Assembly: GCA_964621455.1 (NCBI GenBank)
Contig: CAZULW010000003.1
Coordinates: 1 to 64,000, forward strand
Length of the DNA stretch: 64,000 nucleotides
Direction: 5' to 3'
DNA from: G020354025 sp964621455
Lineage (GTDB): Bacteria > Fidelibacterota > Marinisomatia > SCGC-AAA003-L08 > TS1B11
Below the pieces are notes generated by a model that did not search any database, had not been told where the DNA came from, and saw nothing but the letters and a program-made list of their open reading frames with translations. Each line of letters begins with the position of its first letter. Position 1 is the first letter of the stretch. This document shows, in pieces, positions 30,794-38,784 of the stretch. The translations under genes and the position numbers were made by a program.

Positions 30794-31369
30794 TCAGCTC
30801 TCCTTGAAAGCGTACAGCGACCTCAACCCACGCAATTTTTGATCCACATCCAACCCGTATCCCACGAAAAACCTATTGGGAATGTTAAATCCAACGTAAT
30901 TAATGGGAAAGTCCAAATTTGCTACCTCTTTTTTAAGGAGTAAAGTTACGAAAGTAACCGAAGTGGGTGTGGCTTCTTCCATACGACTCCGCAGGAATTT
31001 AACGGTCAGGCCTGTATCCACAATATCTTCCACGATGACCACGTCGCGGCCGGTGATATCGGCGCTGATATCCTTCAGAAGGCGAACGGTGCCGGTGGAG
31101 GCAGTCTCGCTGCCGTAAGAGGCAATCTTGATGAAGTCCACCTCGAAGTCAATATCCAGCTGCCGCACCAGGTCGGCCATGAACATGAAAGAGCCGTTCA
31201 GCACGCCGATAAGGATAGGACACTGATCCCGGAATCGGTCGGAGAGAAGCGCGGCCATTTCAGCCACCTTGCTCTGGATTTTCTCCCAGGGGATGAAGAG
31301 TTCCAGGGCCTGATCCCCGAAGCGACTGGATGCGGGGACGGTTATCTCTTGCGGATCTGTGTCTGCCAT
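30794..31369 (-). CDS. hpt: Hypoxanthine phosphoribosyltransferase
   Basis: From ATG 31369 (GGAG six bases upstream) the protein has 191 residues; ATG 31381 is rejected for lack of spacing. The PRPP-binding motif VVIVEDIVDTGLT is intact, as is the N-terminal LIGVLNGSFMF block. It salvages hypoxanthine and guanine to IMP and GMP. It overlaps the tilS 3' end by 28 bases; tilS-hpt-ftsH is a conserved order in many bacteria. Confidence 0.95.
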   Translation of the reverse strand: MADTDPQEITVPASSRFGDQALELFIPWEKIQSKVAEMAALLSDRFRDQCPILIGVLNGSFMFMADLVRQLDIDFEVDFIKIASYGSETASTGTVRLLKDISADITGRDVVIVEDIVDTGLTVKFLRSRMEEATPTSVTFVTLLLKKEVANLDFPINYVGFNIPNRFFVGYGLDVDQKLRGLRSLYAFKES

Positions 31370-32658
31370 GCGATTCTCCACGGCGCCTTGACCAGATAAT
31401 TCCGGGGAGTTCCCAGCCCTGGCAGCCAGACAACCTCGTCCTGCCGGGTCACCACCAGTGCCCAGTGGGTCTTTTCCAGGCGACTGAGGCGGGCGTCCAC
31501 GTAAATGTCACTCACCAGTCTGGAGCGTCTTCCAGGCACCACCCTGGCCCGGTCACCTGACCACCATGACCGCAGCCAGAGGCCGGTAACCTCCGCCGGC
31601 TGATCTGTGGGGGTCACCATAAAGTCATGGTAGCCCCACCGGGTTTTGCCAGGTTCCAGGGGGCGTCGCTCCGGCGCGGACGCCTGCCCGGAACGGTAAA
31701 AGATCAGCCGGCCGCGGTTCAGCAAAGCCTGGACCGAACCAGGAAGGTCAAAAACCTTGCCGATGGTGCCCACCCGGACAAAATGGCGAAAGTTCTGCCA
31801 ATGGGGAGTGCTAAGCTGGATATGGAGTCCCAGGAACCGCACCAGTATACTCTGTACCGCCAGCTTGAAGACGTCTTCATCGACTGCCAGCAGGGCTTCA
31901 ACCGGCATGTCTACGGTTCCCGGGAGGTTCCCTTCGGAAGCCAGCCCGGCGAGATCCCTGGCGGTGGCGGCGCAGCGAGACTCATATCCCCGGGCCAGCC
32001 TGGCCAGGCCCAGAAGCGCCTCCCTGGCGTTCTCGTCCTCAGCCATCATAGCGGCCATTACCCCGTGGCGCAGCCGGTTGCGCAGAAAGCGCCGGTCGGC
32101 GTTGGAAGGATCCTCCACCCACTCCAGGGCCTCACTTTTCGCCCACGCCCGCAGCTGCTGCCTGGTAAACGACAGCAACGGACGCAGGACCCTGTCCCGC
32201 CGGGGCCTGATGCCGGCCAGGCTGAGCAGGGGCGCCTGCTGGATAAGGCGCATGAGGACCGTCTCCGCCTGGTCATCGGCGTGGTGGGCGGTTAGGATCC
32301 ACTGCGCCCCCGCCGCCTGCCGCAAGCGCTCCAGGGCGGCGTACCGCTCACGCCGGGCCCACGCCTCCACCGATTCTCCTTTTCGCTGGCCCGGATCGAG
32401 AGCAACGGCACCGAACGGGAGACCAAGCCTGGCTGAATATTCCCGGCAGAAAGCCTGTTCACGATCGGCTTCGGGACGGAGGTGGTGGTTCACGTGGCCC
32501 AGGGTGATAGCAAAATCGTGCCTCCCGGCCAGGTTCGCCATACTCTGTGCCAGGACGATGGAATCCAGCCCCCCTGATAAGGCCACCAGGAAATGGGTTC
32601 CCTGCAGCGGGATTCCCCACCGGTAAAAAACGGGTTCTAATAGGGCGGGATCATACAT
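31342..32658 (-). CDS. tilS: tRNA(Ile)-lysidine synthase
   Basis: The 438-residue PP-loop ATPase has VALSGGLDSIVL near residue 30, GHVNHHLRPEAD, and LTAHHADDQAETVLMRL, the TilS signatures. It converts C34 of the AUA-reading tRNA-Ile to lysidine. The C-terminal region (about 350-438) fits the TilS C-terminal domain (WLPGLGTPRNYLV). It leads the tilS-hpt-ftsH set. Confidence 0.94.
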   Translation of the reverse strand: MYDPALLEPVFYRWGIPLQGTHFLVALSGGLDSIVLAQSMANLAGRHDFAITLGHVNHHLRPEADREQAFCREYSARLGLPFGAVALDPGQRKGESVEAWARRERYAALERLRQAAGAQWILTAHHADDQAETVLMRLIQQAPLLSLAGIRPRRDRVLRPLLSFTRQQLRAWAKSEALEWVEDPSNADRRFLRNRLRHGVMAAMMAEDENAREALLGLARLARGYESRCAATARDLAGLASEGNLPGTVDMPVEALLAVDEDVFKLAVQSILVRFLGLHIQLSTPHWQNFRHFVRVGTIGKVFDLPGSVQALLNRGRLIFYRSGQASAPERRPLEPGKTRWGYHDFMVTPTDQPAEVTGLWLRSWWSGDRARVVPGRRSRLVSDIYVDARLSRLEKTHWALVVTRQDEVVWLPGLGTPRNYLVKAPWRIAWQTQIRKR

Positions 32659-32700
32659 TGGTGATATCCAATTAGCGACATTGAGTTGACGGCACCCGGT

Positions 32701-34632
32701 TCAGGCCTTTCTGGCCGCAGATGGCGACGGCTTCCCAACCCTGGCACGCCCGGCTTTACGATTGGTTCCCGAACCGGGCCCGCCGCCAGACGGCAGGATC
32801 ACTTCCAGCACCTTCAGGGCGGTGCTGTAGCGGTTGAACGGCGGCATGATGTACACACCCTGGGCGCACTGCCGGATCTCCAGCAGCATCTCCTGGGCGA
32901 TGGCAATCCCTTCGGCCGCGCCGCCGTCGCCGGCCTTATACATTCGCTCCTGGACGGCTTCGGGAATGGTCATGCCCGGAACCTCGTTATGTAAGAATTC
33001 GGCGTTACGGTAAGATGCCAGCGGGAGAATACCGGGAAGTACCGGCCGCTTCAGGTGCTCCACACTCTTCAGGAACCGGCGCAGGAGCTCGTGATCATAG
33101 ATAGGCTGGGTCATGATGTATTCGGCGCCGTGATCGATTTTCCTTTCCAGGCGGTCCATTTCGCGTTCAGGGTTCTGGGCCGCCGGGTTCGCGCCTACCC
33201 CGATGACGAAAGCGGTCTGGCCTTTCATGGAGCGCCCGCCCATATCCAGCCCCTGGTTCAAATTTTTCAGGAGAGTCACCAGTCCAATGGCGTCCACATC
33301 GAAGACGCCGGTGGCCGATGGATAATCGCCCATCAGGGGTGGATCGCCGGTCACCGCCAGAATGTTTCGGAACCCATTGGTGTAGGCCCCCAGCATGTCG
33401 GACTGGAGCCCCAGGAGATTCCGGTCCCGGCAGGAGGTGTGCAGGATGGTCTCAATCCCCACTTCCTTCTCGAAGATAAACCCTATGGACTGGGGGTTGA
33501 CCCGGGCGGTGGCCCGCGGGCCGTCGGCGATGTTGATCACGTCCACGCCGGCCGCTCTCAGGGCCCGGGCCCCTTCCACTACCTTGTCCAGTCCCAGCCC
33601 CCGGGGGGGATCGATCTCCACACTGATAACAAACTCGCCCTCGACAAGTTTCCTGCCCAGGGGAGAGCGCTCCGCCATGGGCACCTCCTCCAGACGGCTC
33701 TCCTCCTCCACCGGCTGTGCTTTGATAACCACCTTCTCACCCTTGCCCAGCGCCCTGACGGCACCAGCCATGGACTGGATATGCTCAGGAGCGGTGCCGC
33801 AGCAGCCTCCCACCAGCCGGACGCCGGCGTTAATAAAATGTTGGGCGTATTTAGCGAAGTAGTCGGGGGTAGCAAAATAAAACAGCCGCCCATCTACGTA
33901 TTCCGGACTTCCAGCGTTGGGCATAGCGGAGACGGGCCGTTCGGTAAGGGTGACCATGCGGGTCACCACCTCGAGGATGGTCCTGGGACCGATAGCGCAA
34001 TTGGCACCTACCACATCAGCACCCTTTTCCTCAAGTACACTGACGGCCTCTTGCATGGAAGCACCCGCCAGGGTGCTGTTCTCATCAGCAAAGGCAAACT
34101 GCCCGACGATAGGGATCTCGGGGTCCACCTCGCGGGCCGCTTCCAGGGCAATAGCCATCTCCCCCAAGTGGGAGATGGTCTCAAATATGATCCCGTCAAC
34201 ACCGGCTTCCACCAGGGCCGACACCTGCTCCCCGAACGCCTTATGGGCCTGTTGTGGGGTAATACCCTTGTCCTGCACAATCGGTCGCCCCAGGGGACCC
34301 ACCGATCCCAGGACAAAAATCGGTTTCCCGCCGGCAGCGACCCGGGCGTGTTCAACGGCCAGCAGGTTGATCTCCCCCATCCGCTTCTCCAGGCCGAATT
34401 TTTCCAGTTTGAAGCGGTTAGCGCCGAACGTGTTGGTTTCGATGACCTCCGCCCCGGCATCGATATACTGCTTGTGGGTCTCCACGATAAGGCGTGGTTC
34501 GGTGATGTTAAGCTCGTCAAAGCAGCGGTTGACAAAAACGCCCTTATGGTACAGCATGGTGCCCATGGCGCCGTCGCAGAGCAGCACCCGTTCATCCAGG
34601 GCTTTCAGGAAGGCGCGCTTATCCTCAGACAT
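32701..34632 (-). CDS. Bifunctional homocysteine S-methyltransferase / methylenetetrahydrofolate reductase
   Basis: This 643-residue protein resembles YitJ-type fusions. The N-terminal half is a homocysteine methyltransferase barrel (LLCDGAMGTML at about 17-27, zinc-binding GANCAIGP and VGGCCGT). The C-terminal half is a MetF-like flavin reductase (EIDPPRGLGLDKVVEGAR, LAVTGDPP, IMTQPIYD). Together they link folate one-carbon units to methionine formation. A lysine/arginine-rich tail ends the protein. It overlaps the MBL-fold gene by eight bases. Confidence 0.9.
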   Translation of the reverse strand: MSEDKRAFLKALDERVLLCDGAMGTMLYHKGVFVNRCFDELNITEPRLIVETHKQYIDAGAEVIETNTFGANRFKLEKFGLEKRMGEINLLAVEHARVAAGGKPIFVLGSVGPLGRPIVQDKGITPQQAHKAFGEQVSALVEAGVDGIIFETISHLGEMAIALEAAREVDPEIPIVGQFAFADENSTLAGASMQEAVSVLEEKGADVVGANCAIGPRTILEVVTRMVTLTERPVSAMPNAGSPEYVDGRLFYFATPDYFAKYAQHFINAGVRLVGGCCGTAPEHIQSMAGAVRALGKGEKVVIKAQPVEEESRLEEVPMAERSPLGRKLVEGEFVISVEIDPPRGLGLDKVVEGARALRAAGVDVINIADGPRATARVNPQSIGFIFEKEVGIETILHTSCRDRNLLGLQSDMLGAYTNGFRNILAVTGDPPLMGDYPSATGVFDVDAIGLVTLLKNLNQGLDMGGRSMKGQTAFVIGVGANPAAQNPEREMDRLERKIDHGAEYIMTQPIYDHELLRRFLKSVEHLKRPVLPGILPLASYRNAEFLHNEVPGMTIPEAVQERMYKAGDGGAAEGIAIAQEMLLEIRQCAQGVYIMPPFNRYSTALKVLEVILPSGGGPGSGTNRKAGRARVGKPSPSAARKA

Positions 34633-35395
34633 GGGCCGTATCCCGTTGACGAAGTTCCAGCAGGAAAGGATTTATCTGTTTCTCCCGGCCAACGGTGGTG
34701 CACGGGCCGTGGCCCGGGAAGATCATTGTATCGTCGGACAGGCTCATTAGAAAGCGCAGGGACGCCTGGAGGGCAGGCCAATCCCCACCCGGAAGGTCGA
34801 CGCGTCCCACGGAGCCGCAAAACAGGGTATCACCTACAAACCAATGGTCTTCAACCTGATAGCAGACACCACCCGGCGTATGTCCCGGCGTGGCATGAAC
34901 GGCGATCTCCAGCCCGCCCAGCTGGTCAGGAGACAGTACCTCGGCAAGATCTGCAAGGTCCGGACTCAGCCAGTGATCCACCCGGGGGATGGGCTTCTCA
35001 GGCAGACCGAAGAAGCGGCAGGAATCGGGCAGCCAACCGAGCGCTTCCCGTTCCCCCTCGGGGAAGCAGACGACCGCCCCGCTCCACCGGCGCAGCTCCT
35101 CTATCGCACCCACATGGTCGATGTGGGCGTGGGTGGCCAGGATAGCGCCGAGGCTCAGGTTCTCCGCGGTGATTTCCTCCATCAGGCGGCCTGCCTCATC
35201 TCCGGGGTCTACGATGACCGCCGGAACCCGCCCTGAGCCTTGTCTTGAGCTTTGGCGAAGGATTGCCGAAGGAGCTTGCCCCTCTGGGCGTAGCCCAACG
35301 GGCGAGCCTGAGCTTGCCGAAGGGACCACTTTTCCCTTCCATACCAGGAATGTATTCTCCTGAAAAGGACCGGTGACAATGGTCTTTACCCGCAT
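34625..35395 (-). CDS. MBL-fold hydrolase (glyoxalase II-like) with repeat-encoded insert
   Basis: This 256-residue metallo-beta-lactamase-fold protein has THAHIDHVG (HxHxDH), HATPGHTPG, DTLFCGSVGR and FPGHGPCTT, so all metal ligands are visible. Family members hydrolyse S-lactoylglutathione-type or other thioesters; the substrate is unknown. Between the first strands (VWKGK) and AVIVDPGDEA lie about 36 residues (23-58) encoded by a dispersed palindromic repeat, where relatives have only a short turn. The frame remains open, so the enzyme may tolerate it as a surface loop. Confidence 0.88.
   Translation of the reverse strand: MRVKTIVTGPFQENTFLVWKGKVVPSASSGSPVGLRPEGQAPSAILRQSSRQGSGRVPAVIVDPGDEAGRLMEEITAENLSLGAILATHAHIDHVGAIEELRRWSGAVVCFPEGEREALGWLPDSCRFFGLPEKPIPRVDHWLSPDLADLAEVLSPDQLGGLEIAVHATPGHTPGGVCYQVEDHWFVGDTLFCGSVGRVDLPGGDWPALQASLRFLMSLSDDTMIFPGHGPCTTVGREKQINPFLLELRQRDTAHV
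35222..35329. repeat. Palindromic repeat inserted in frame in the MBL-fold gene
   Basis: The block is composed of CTGAGC, TTGGCGAAGG and TTGCCGAAGG words. Bases 35246-35272 are the exact reverse complement of 21816-21842 in the LolC/E gene. Bases 35278-35312 are identical to 60301-60335 between nuoE and nuoF. The length is 108 bases as delimited by the protein comparison, a multiple of three. Edges are approximate. Confidence 0.75.
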
Positions 35396-35398
35396 GCC

Positions 35399-36469
35399 TC
35401 AGACCTCATTGAAGAACAGTTCCTTCAGGCATTTCATCTTTTCCTCGAAGGAATGGGGATACAGGAACCATTCAGCAATGGCAATGGAGCTAAGCAGGGA
35501 ATTCCCATCCTGCGGCGTAAAGGCGAAACCGATGACTTCGTGTTCGTTGCGAACCTGCAAGGTCGGCACAGCTACCACCACCTGGTTCAGAATCCGCCCG
35601 TAGTGTCCGTGGTCCCGGCCGAAGGAGAAAACCTGGTTGGTGGTGGCCTTTTCGGTCAGGGCGATGCGGTAGTTGGCGTCCAGCCGGTCGATGACCTTCT
35701 GGAGGGTGGTGGGCTCTTTCAACTTAAGGTTGAAGTGCACCAGGTGCATGTATTGTGAATTGACCCTCATGGCCGAAGAAAACAGGTTCAGATTCAGACC
35801 CCTGGTGGCGAAGAGTCCAGCGCAGTCCCGGGCGTGGTAGGTGCCATAATCCTCATAGCCGTGTTTGCCCACCTGAGGGGACGGCACAAAAGAGGAATCC
35901 TGGCTGATGTCGCTGCTCCGGCGCACGATGACAAACCGCCCTTCTACCAGGTTGTCGGTGGGACTATCCTGCAGCGCGAGGGTCTGAACCAATACGGCCA
36001 GGCAATGAGTGTTACAGGAGACCACGTGGATGAACTGGTCTTCCCCGTGCACCAGTGCCTCTTCGTTAATCCCCCGGGCGTACATCTTCCCGAAACCGTA
36101 CTCGCTGCCCTGGGCCACAAATCCGACTGTGGTCCCTTTGAACCGGTTATAGTACTCCGCCTTGTCCCTGTGGCCGCTGCCCTTGGGCGTACAATCGATA
36201 ATCACGGAAGCGCGCTGGTCGGCTTCCTCGGTGGTGAAGTCGGGGTCAAGACCGATGCTCTTGAACCCGTCCACCGCGTCAGGACTCACCGCCAGGCGGC
36301 CCCCACGCCTGATCAGATTCTTTACCTTCGAGCGCTCACTGGTCAGCGGGGTATTCTTATGAAAGGTAACTTCGTCTATCCCGAGCTGCTCATCGTAATC
36401 GCTCAACAGGCCAATAAGGGGTTCCCCTATGGTACCCGTCCCAACAACGTGAACTATTTTTCGTGCCAT
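35399..36469 (-). CDS. GAPDH-like protein of the archaeal (type II) family
   Basis: The 356-residue protein has an N-terminal Rossmann start VHVVGTGTIGEPLI. IIDCTPKGSGH, VVSCNTHCLA with the catalytic-type cysteine, and FVIVRRSSD follow. These correspond in order to the DCTPEG, SCNTTGL and VRRGAD blocks of archaeal glyceraldehyde-3-phosphate dehydrogenase. Bacteria normally use the unrelated-looking type I enzyme (SCTTNC). Whether this one oxidises GAP is unproven; the SCNT-HC spacing differs by one residue class from the archaeal SCNTTGL. It starts its own small cluster 3 bases upstream of the MBL hydrolase gene. Confidence 0.7.
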   Translation of the reverse strand: MARKIVHVVGTGTIGEPLIGLLSDYDEQLGIDEVTFHKNTPLTSERSKVKNLIRRGGRLAVSPDAVDGFKSIGLDPDFTTEEADQRASVIIDCTPKGSGHRDKAEYYNRFKGTTVGFVAQGSEYGFGKMYARGINEEALVHGEDQFIHVVSCNTHCLAVLVQTLALQDSPTDNLVEGRFVIVRRSSDISQDSSFVPSPQVGKHGYEDYGTYHARDCAGLFATRGLNLNLFSSAMRVNSQYMHLVHFNLKLKEPTTLQKVIDRLDANYRIALTEKATTNQVFSFGRDHGHYGRILNQVVVAVPTLQVRNEHEVIGFAFTPQDGNSLLSSIAIAEWFLYPHSFEEKMKCLKELFFNEV

Positions 36470-36507
36470 AGCGCTTTATCCGTTTTCCAAGGTTTAGGAT
36501 GGATTCA

Positions 36508-36618
36508 TTACTGTGAGAGACTCCTGCGCTCCCGCAGCCAGGTGCGCAGCACATATGCCAGCATTACGACCCAGACACTAATGATGCAGGCCAGCAGATA
36601 ACCGTGATATTTGTACAT
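36508..36618 (-). CDS. Tiny CcmD-like membrane protein
   Basis: This is a 36-residue frame. It begins MYKYHGYLL, contains one membrane helix (about 8-24) and ends in an arginine-rich cytoplasmic tail (RTWLRERR). The layout equals CcmD, the small subunit of the haem exporter. GGGGAG lies nine bases before ATG. It overlaps the end of the upstream two-helix protein by 41 bases in another frame. No ccmABC genes are nearby, so the name is only structural. Confidence 0.5.
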   Translation of the reverse strand: MYKYHGYLLACIISVWVVMLAYVLRTWLRERRSLSQ

Positions 36619-36880
36619 CGCTCAGCTCCCCGGCTTGTGTAACCTGCCTGAACTCCAGCTCGCTCACGTGGCGGCGATAGAGAAACAGATAGATCAAAAT
36701 AAGGGTAAAACTGAAAAGCGAGAAGAAAAAAATCTTAAGAATGGCGGAAGGCTGCCGGGCCATCTCCATCTGGGGCACTACCGGAGCTACCCTGTAGATT
36801 AACCATAGATTGGCGATGGCGGCCGCCAGGGTCACCGCCAGGTAGACCTGGTTTCGTCGTATGGCCTGGAAGGCCTTCAT
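36578..36880 (-). CDS. Small two-helix membrane protein, unknown
   Basis: The 100-residue protein has two hydrophobic helices (about 13-33 and 48-67) separated by a short polar loop, then a charged C-terminus of about 30 residues with RRHVSELEFRQV. No family is recognised. GGAG lies seven bases before ATG. It is followed, overlapping, by the CcmD-like frame and then by the GAPDH-like gene, suggesting one transcript. A role in haem or cytochrome c handling is possible only by association. Confidence 0.55.
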   Translation of the reverse strand: MKAFQAIRRNQVYLAVTLAAAIANLWLIYRVAPVVPQMEMARQPSAILKIFFFSLFSFTLILIYLFLYRRHVSELEFRQVTQAGELSDVQISRLSAGLHH

Positions 36881-36953
36881 CTACTGCTCCGAAATATAAT
36901 CAAAGATGAAGGTGCCCGCTAAGACGAACAAAAGAAAAGGTTGCCGGGTTTGT

Positions 36954-37076
36954 ACCGCAGAGACCGCAGAGTTCTTTACTCATAGAAACCATAGATTCAT
37001 TTCAGTATACCATTTATTAGGTATTTATCACATTCTCTATTCTTCTCTGCGTGCTCCGCGTACTCTGCGGTTAAAG
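36954..37076. repeat. Inverted ACCGCAGAG/CTCTGCGGT repeat
   Basis: The arms ACCGCAGAGACCGCAGAG (36951-36971) and CTCTGCG...CTCTGCGGTTA (about 37049-37076) face each other across an AT-rich centre. Related single arms occur at 45672-45696, 48340-48394 and 60345-60459. This looks like a mobile, non-autonomous intergenic element and accounts for most of the gap upstream of the two-helix protein gene. Confidence 0.5.
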
Positions 37077-37093
37077 CTTCCTGAAAAGGTTCC

Positions 37094-38224
37094 TCAGCCC
37101 TCATCACCGAAATCGACCTCATCCATCAGCATGGCCTTCAGCCCGGCGAACCCTTCTCTGACATGCACGGCCAGCTGTTCCCGGGCCTCGCTGCCGCGCT
37201 CCAAAACTTCCTCCACCGTTGCCACCGCGTTCTCGGTGCCCAGCTCGGTCAGGGAGGGGCGCACATAGGCCACCATCTTCTCCACCAGCTCGGCCATGGT
37301 GATAATCTGGTGATCGCCGGGATCGACCACCCTGGCATTAAAACCAAAGCGGGTGGCCTTCCACAGCGCGTCGTTGATGTATTCCAGCTCGAAGTCCTGC
37401 TGCAAGTGATTGCTTCGCAGCTCCTTGACGATACGATGGCAGATGGCCTGGCCTAAGGCTACCAGCATTTCAGTGCGCCTGAGAGAGCGCTGCATGTCGG
37501 ACACCCGAAACTCCACCGTCCCGTAACTGGCATGGGGGCGGATTTTCCACCAGATCTGCCGGGGAAGGTGGATAGACTCCATGGCCAGGTAGGTCTCAAG
37601 CACCTGCTGGAAGTGCTCAAAATCACGGAACGTCCCGGGGACATTGGTCCGCGGGAACGCCCCGAACTGGAACGTCCGGGCCGAGAGCATGCCGGTATTG
37701 CGCGCGCGGAAGAAGGGCGAATTGGTAGACAGGGCCAGCAGGGGGGCCAGCCACCGGCGGGCGGCGTTGGTGGCAGCAATAGCCGCTTCCGCATCGGGGA
37801 GCGCCACATGAACATGGATAGCGAAAGTGATATTCCGCCGGGCATAGTAATGCAGCTGATCGGCAACCCACTGGTAGCCGGGGCTGTCCACAAACTGCTG
37901 CTCGTCGCCCAGGGCGGTGGGATGGGTGCCGCTGATGCCGATGCGGAAGCCCAACTCCTTTCCCAGGTCCCGGACCCGCCGCCGAAAATGCCTGACGTGA
38001 TCCATCGTCTCATGAACTGATTGAGAGATTGGCGTATTGATTTCAATCTCCGAGAGAATCAGCTCATAGCTGAAGCGCTCCTGTTCATCCTCATAGAGAT
38101 GGGCCAGGATGCTGTCGGCCCGCGGCACCAGGTCTCCGGTCGTGGGGTGACAGAGCATATACTCCTCTTCAACCCCAACCGTGAAGCTTCGGTCATGGGT
38201 AAACAGATCAGAGTATTTGGACAT
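37094..38224 (-). CDS. YbdK-type glutamate-cysteine ligase / carboxylate-amine ligase
   Basis: The 376-residue GCS2-family enzyme starts FTVGVEEEYMLCHPTTG. ISGTHPTALGDEQQF, FAIHVHVALPD and PHASYGTVEFRVSDMQ follow, covering the ATP-grasp-like active site residues of the family. Members show weak gamma-glutamylcysteine synthesis; the physiological substrate is uncertain. No glutathione synthetase gene is nearby. Upstream is an AT-rich hairpin repeat. Confidence 0.9.
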   Translation of the reverse strand: MSKYSDLFTHDRSFTVGVEEEYMLCHPTTGDLVPRADSILAHLYEDEQERFSYELILSEIEINTPISQSVHETMDHVRHFRRRVRDLGKELGFRIGISGTHPTALGDEQQFVDSPGYQWVADQLHYYARRNITFAIHVHVALPDAEAAIAATNAARRWLAPLLALSTNSPFFRARNTGMLSARTFQFGAFPRTNVPGTFRDFEHFQQVLETYLAMESIHLPRQIWWKIRPHASYGTVEFRVSDMQRSLRRTEMLVALGQAICHRIVKELRSNHLQQDFELEYINDALWKATRFGFNARVVDPGDHQIITMAELVEKMVAYVRPSLTELGTENAVATVEEVLERGSEAREQLAVHVREGFAGLKAMLMDEVDFGDEG

Positions 38225-38245
38225 ACTGTGCGCTATTGTTCAATA

Positions 38246-38374
38246 CAAAATGAAAAATGCAAATTGAAAATTGAAAATTGCAAAAAAAACAATGACTTAA
38301 TAGTTAGGGCGAAAAGGAAATCTCTTTGCACTTTGCATTTTGCATTTTGCACTTTGGTATTTTCATTTTTTATT
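38246..38374. repeat. AT-rich long imperfect hairpin (MITE-like)
   Basis: The left arm (38246-38289) repeats AAAATG/AAATTG words and the right arm (38325-38374) carries TTTGCATTTTGC words in the opposite sense. The two could pair over some 40 bases around a short centre. The same words recur at 5472-5652 and 45973-45987. No gene lies here. Confidence 0.5.
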
Positions 38375-38385
38375 TAGCCTGACCG

Positions 38386-38736
38386 CTAGAAGGCCGTACT
38401 TTCCACCCAGACTCCCAGCTCTTCTTTCATGACGGCCACGATTTCGCCGAGGGTGGCATAAGTCCTGGCCGCCTCAATCACCGGATAGAGAATATTTTCC
38501 GAGGAATTGCACACTTCGCGAACGCGCTTCAGGGCGGCCTCCACAGTATTATTATCGCGCCGGGCACAGAGCACCTGGAGCTTCTGCCGCTGCCGGAGTT
38601 CAACCTCAGGCGATATCTCGAGGACAGGGATGTCCAAGGTTTCATCTTCGTTGACGAATCCGTTGACGCCCACGACGATCCGCCGTCCGGCTTCAGCCGA
38701 AGCCGAAATGCGTCCATTCTTGGATGAGTTCATCAT
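38386..38736 (-). pseudogene. C-terminal fragment of methylmalonyl-CoA mutase large subunit
   Basis: The 116 residues match only the end of the mutase substrate domain: RRIVVGVNGFVNEDE, DIPVLEISPEVELRQRQKLQ, NTVEAALKRVRE and ARTYATLGEIVAVMKEELG. The catalytic barrel (about 400 or more residues) and the cobalamin domain are missing. The preceding 50 bases lead straight to dxs. It still has GGGAGG five bases before its first ATG, so expression as an orphan subunit cannot be excluded. A rearrangement remnant is more likely. Confidence 0.75.
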
Positions 38737-38784
38737 CCCTCCCTATAACTTGATGCGGTGGTGGTGCTCCAGGATCGTTGGCCG

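Noticed and set aside
33055..35145. 696-codon plus-strand open frame
   Set aside because: It runs antisense through the methyltransferase/MTHFR gene and the MBL gene, with no recognisable domain and no ribosome site.
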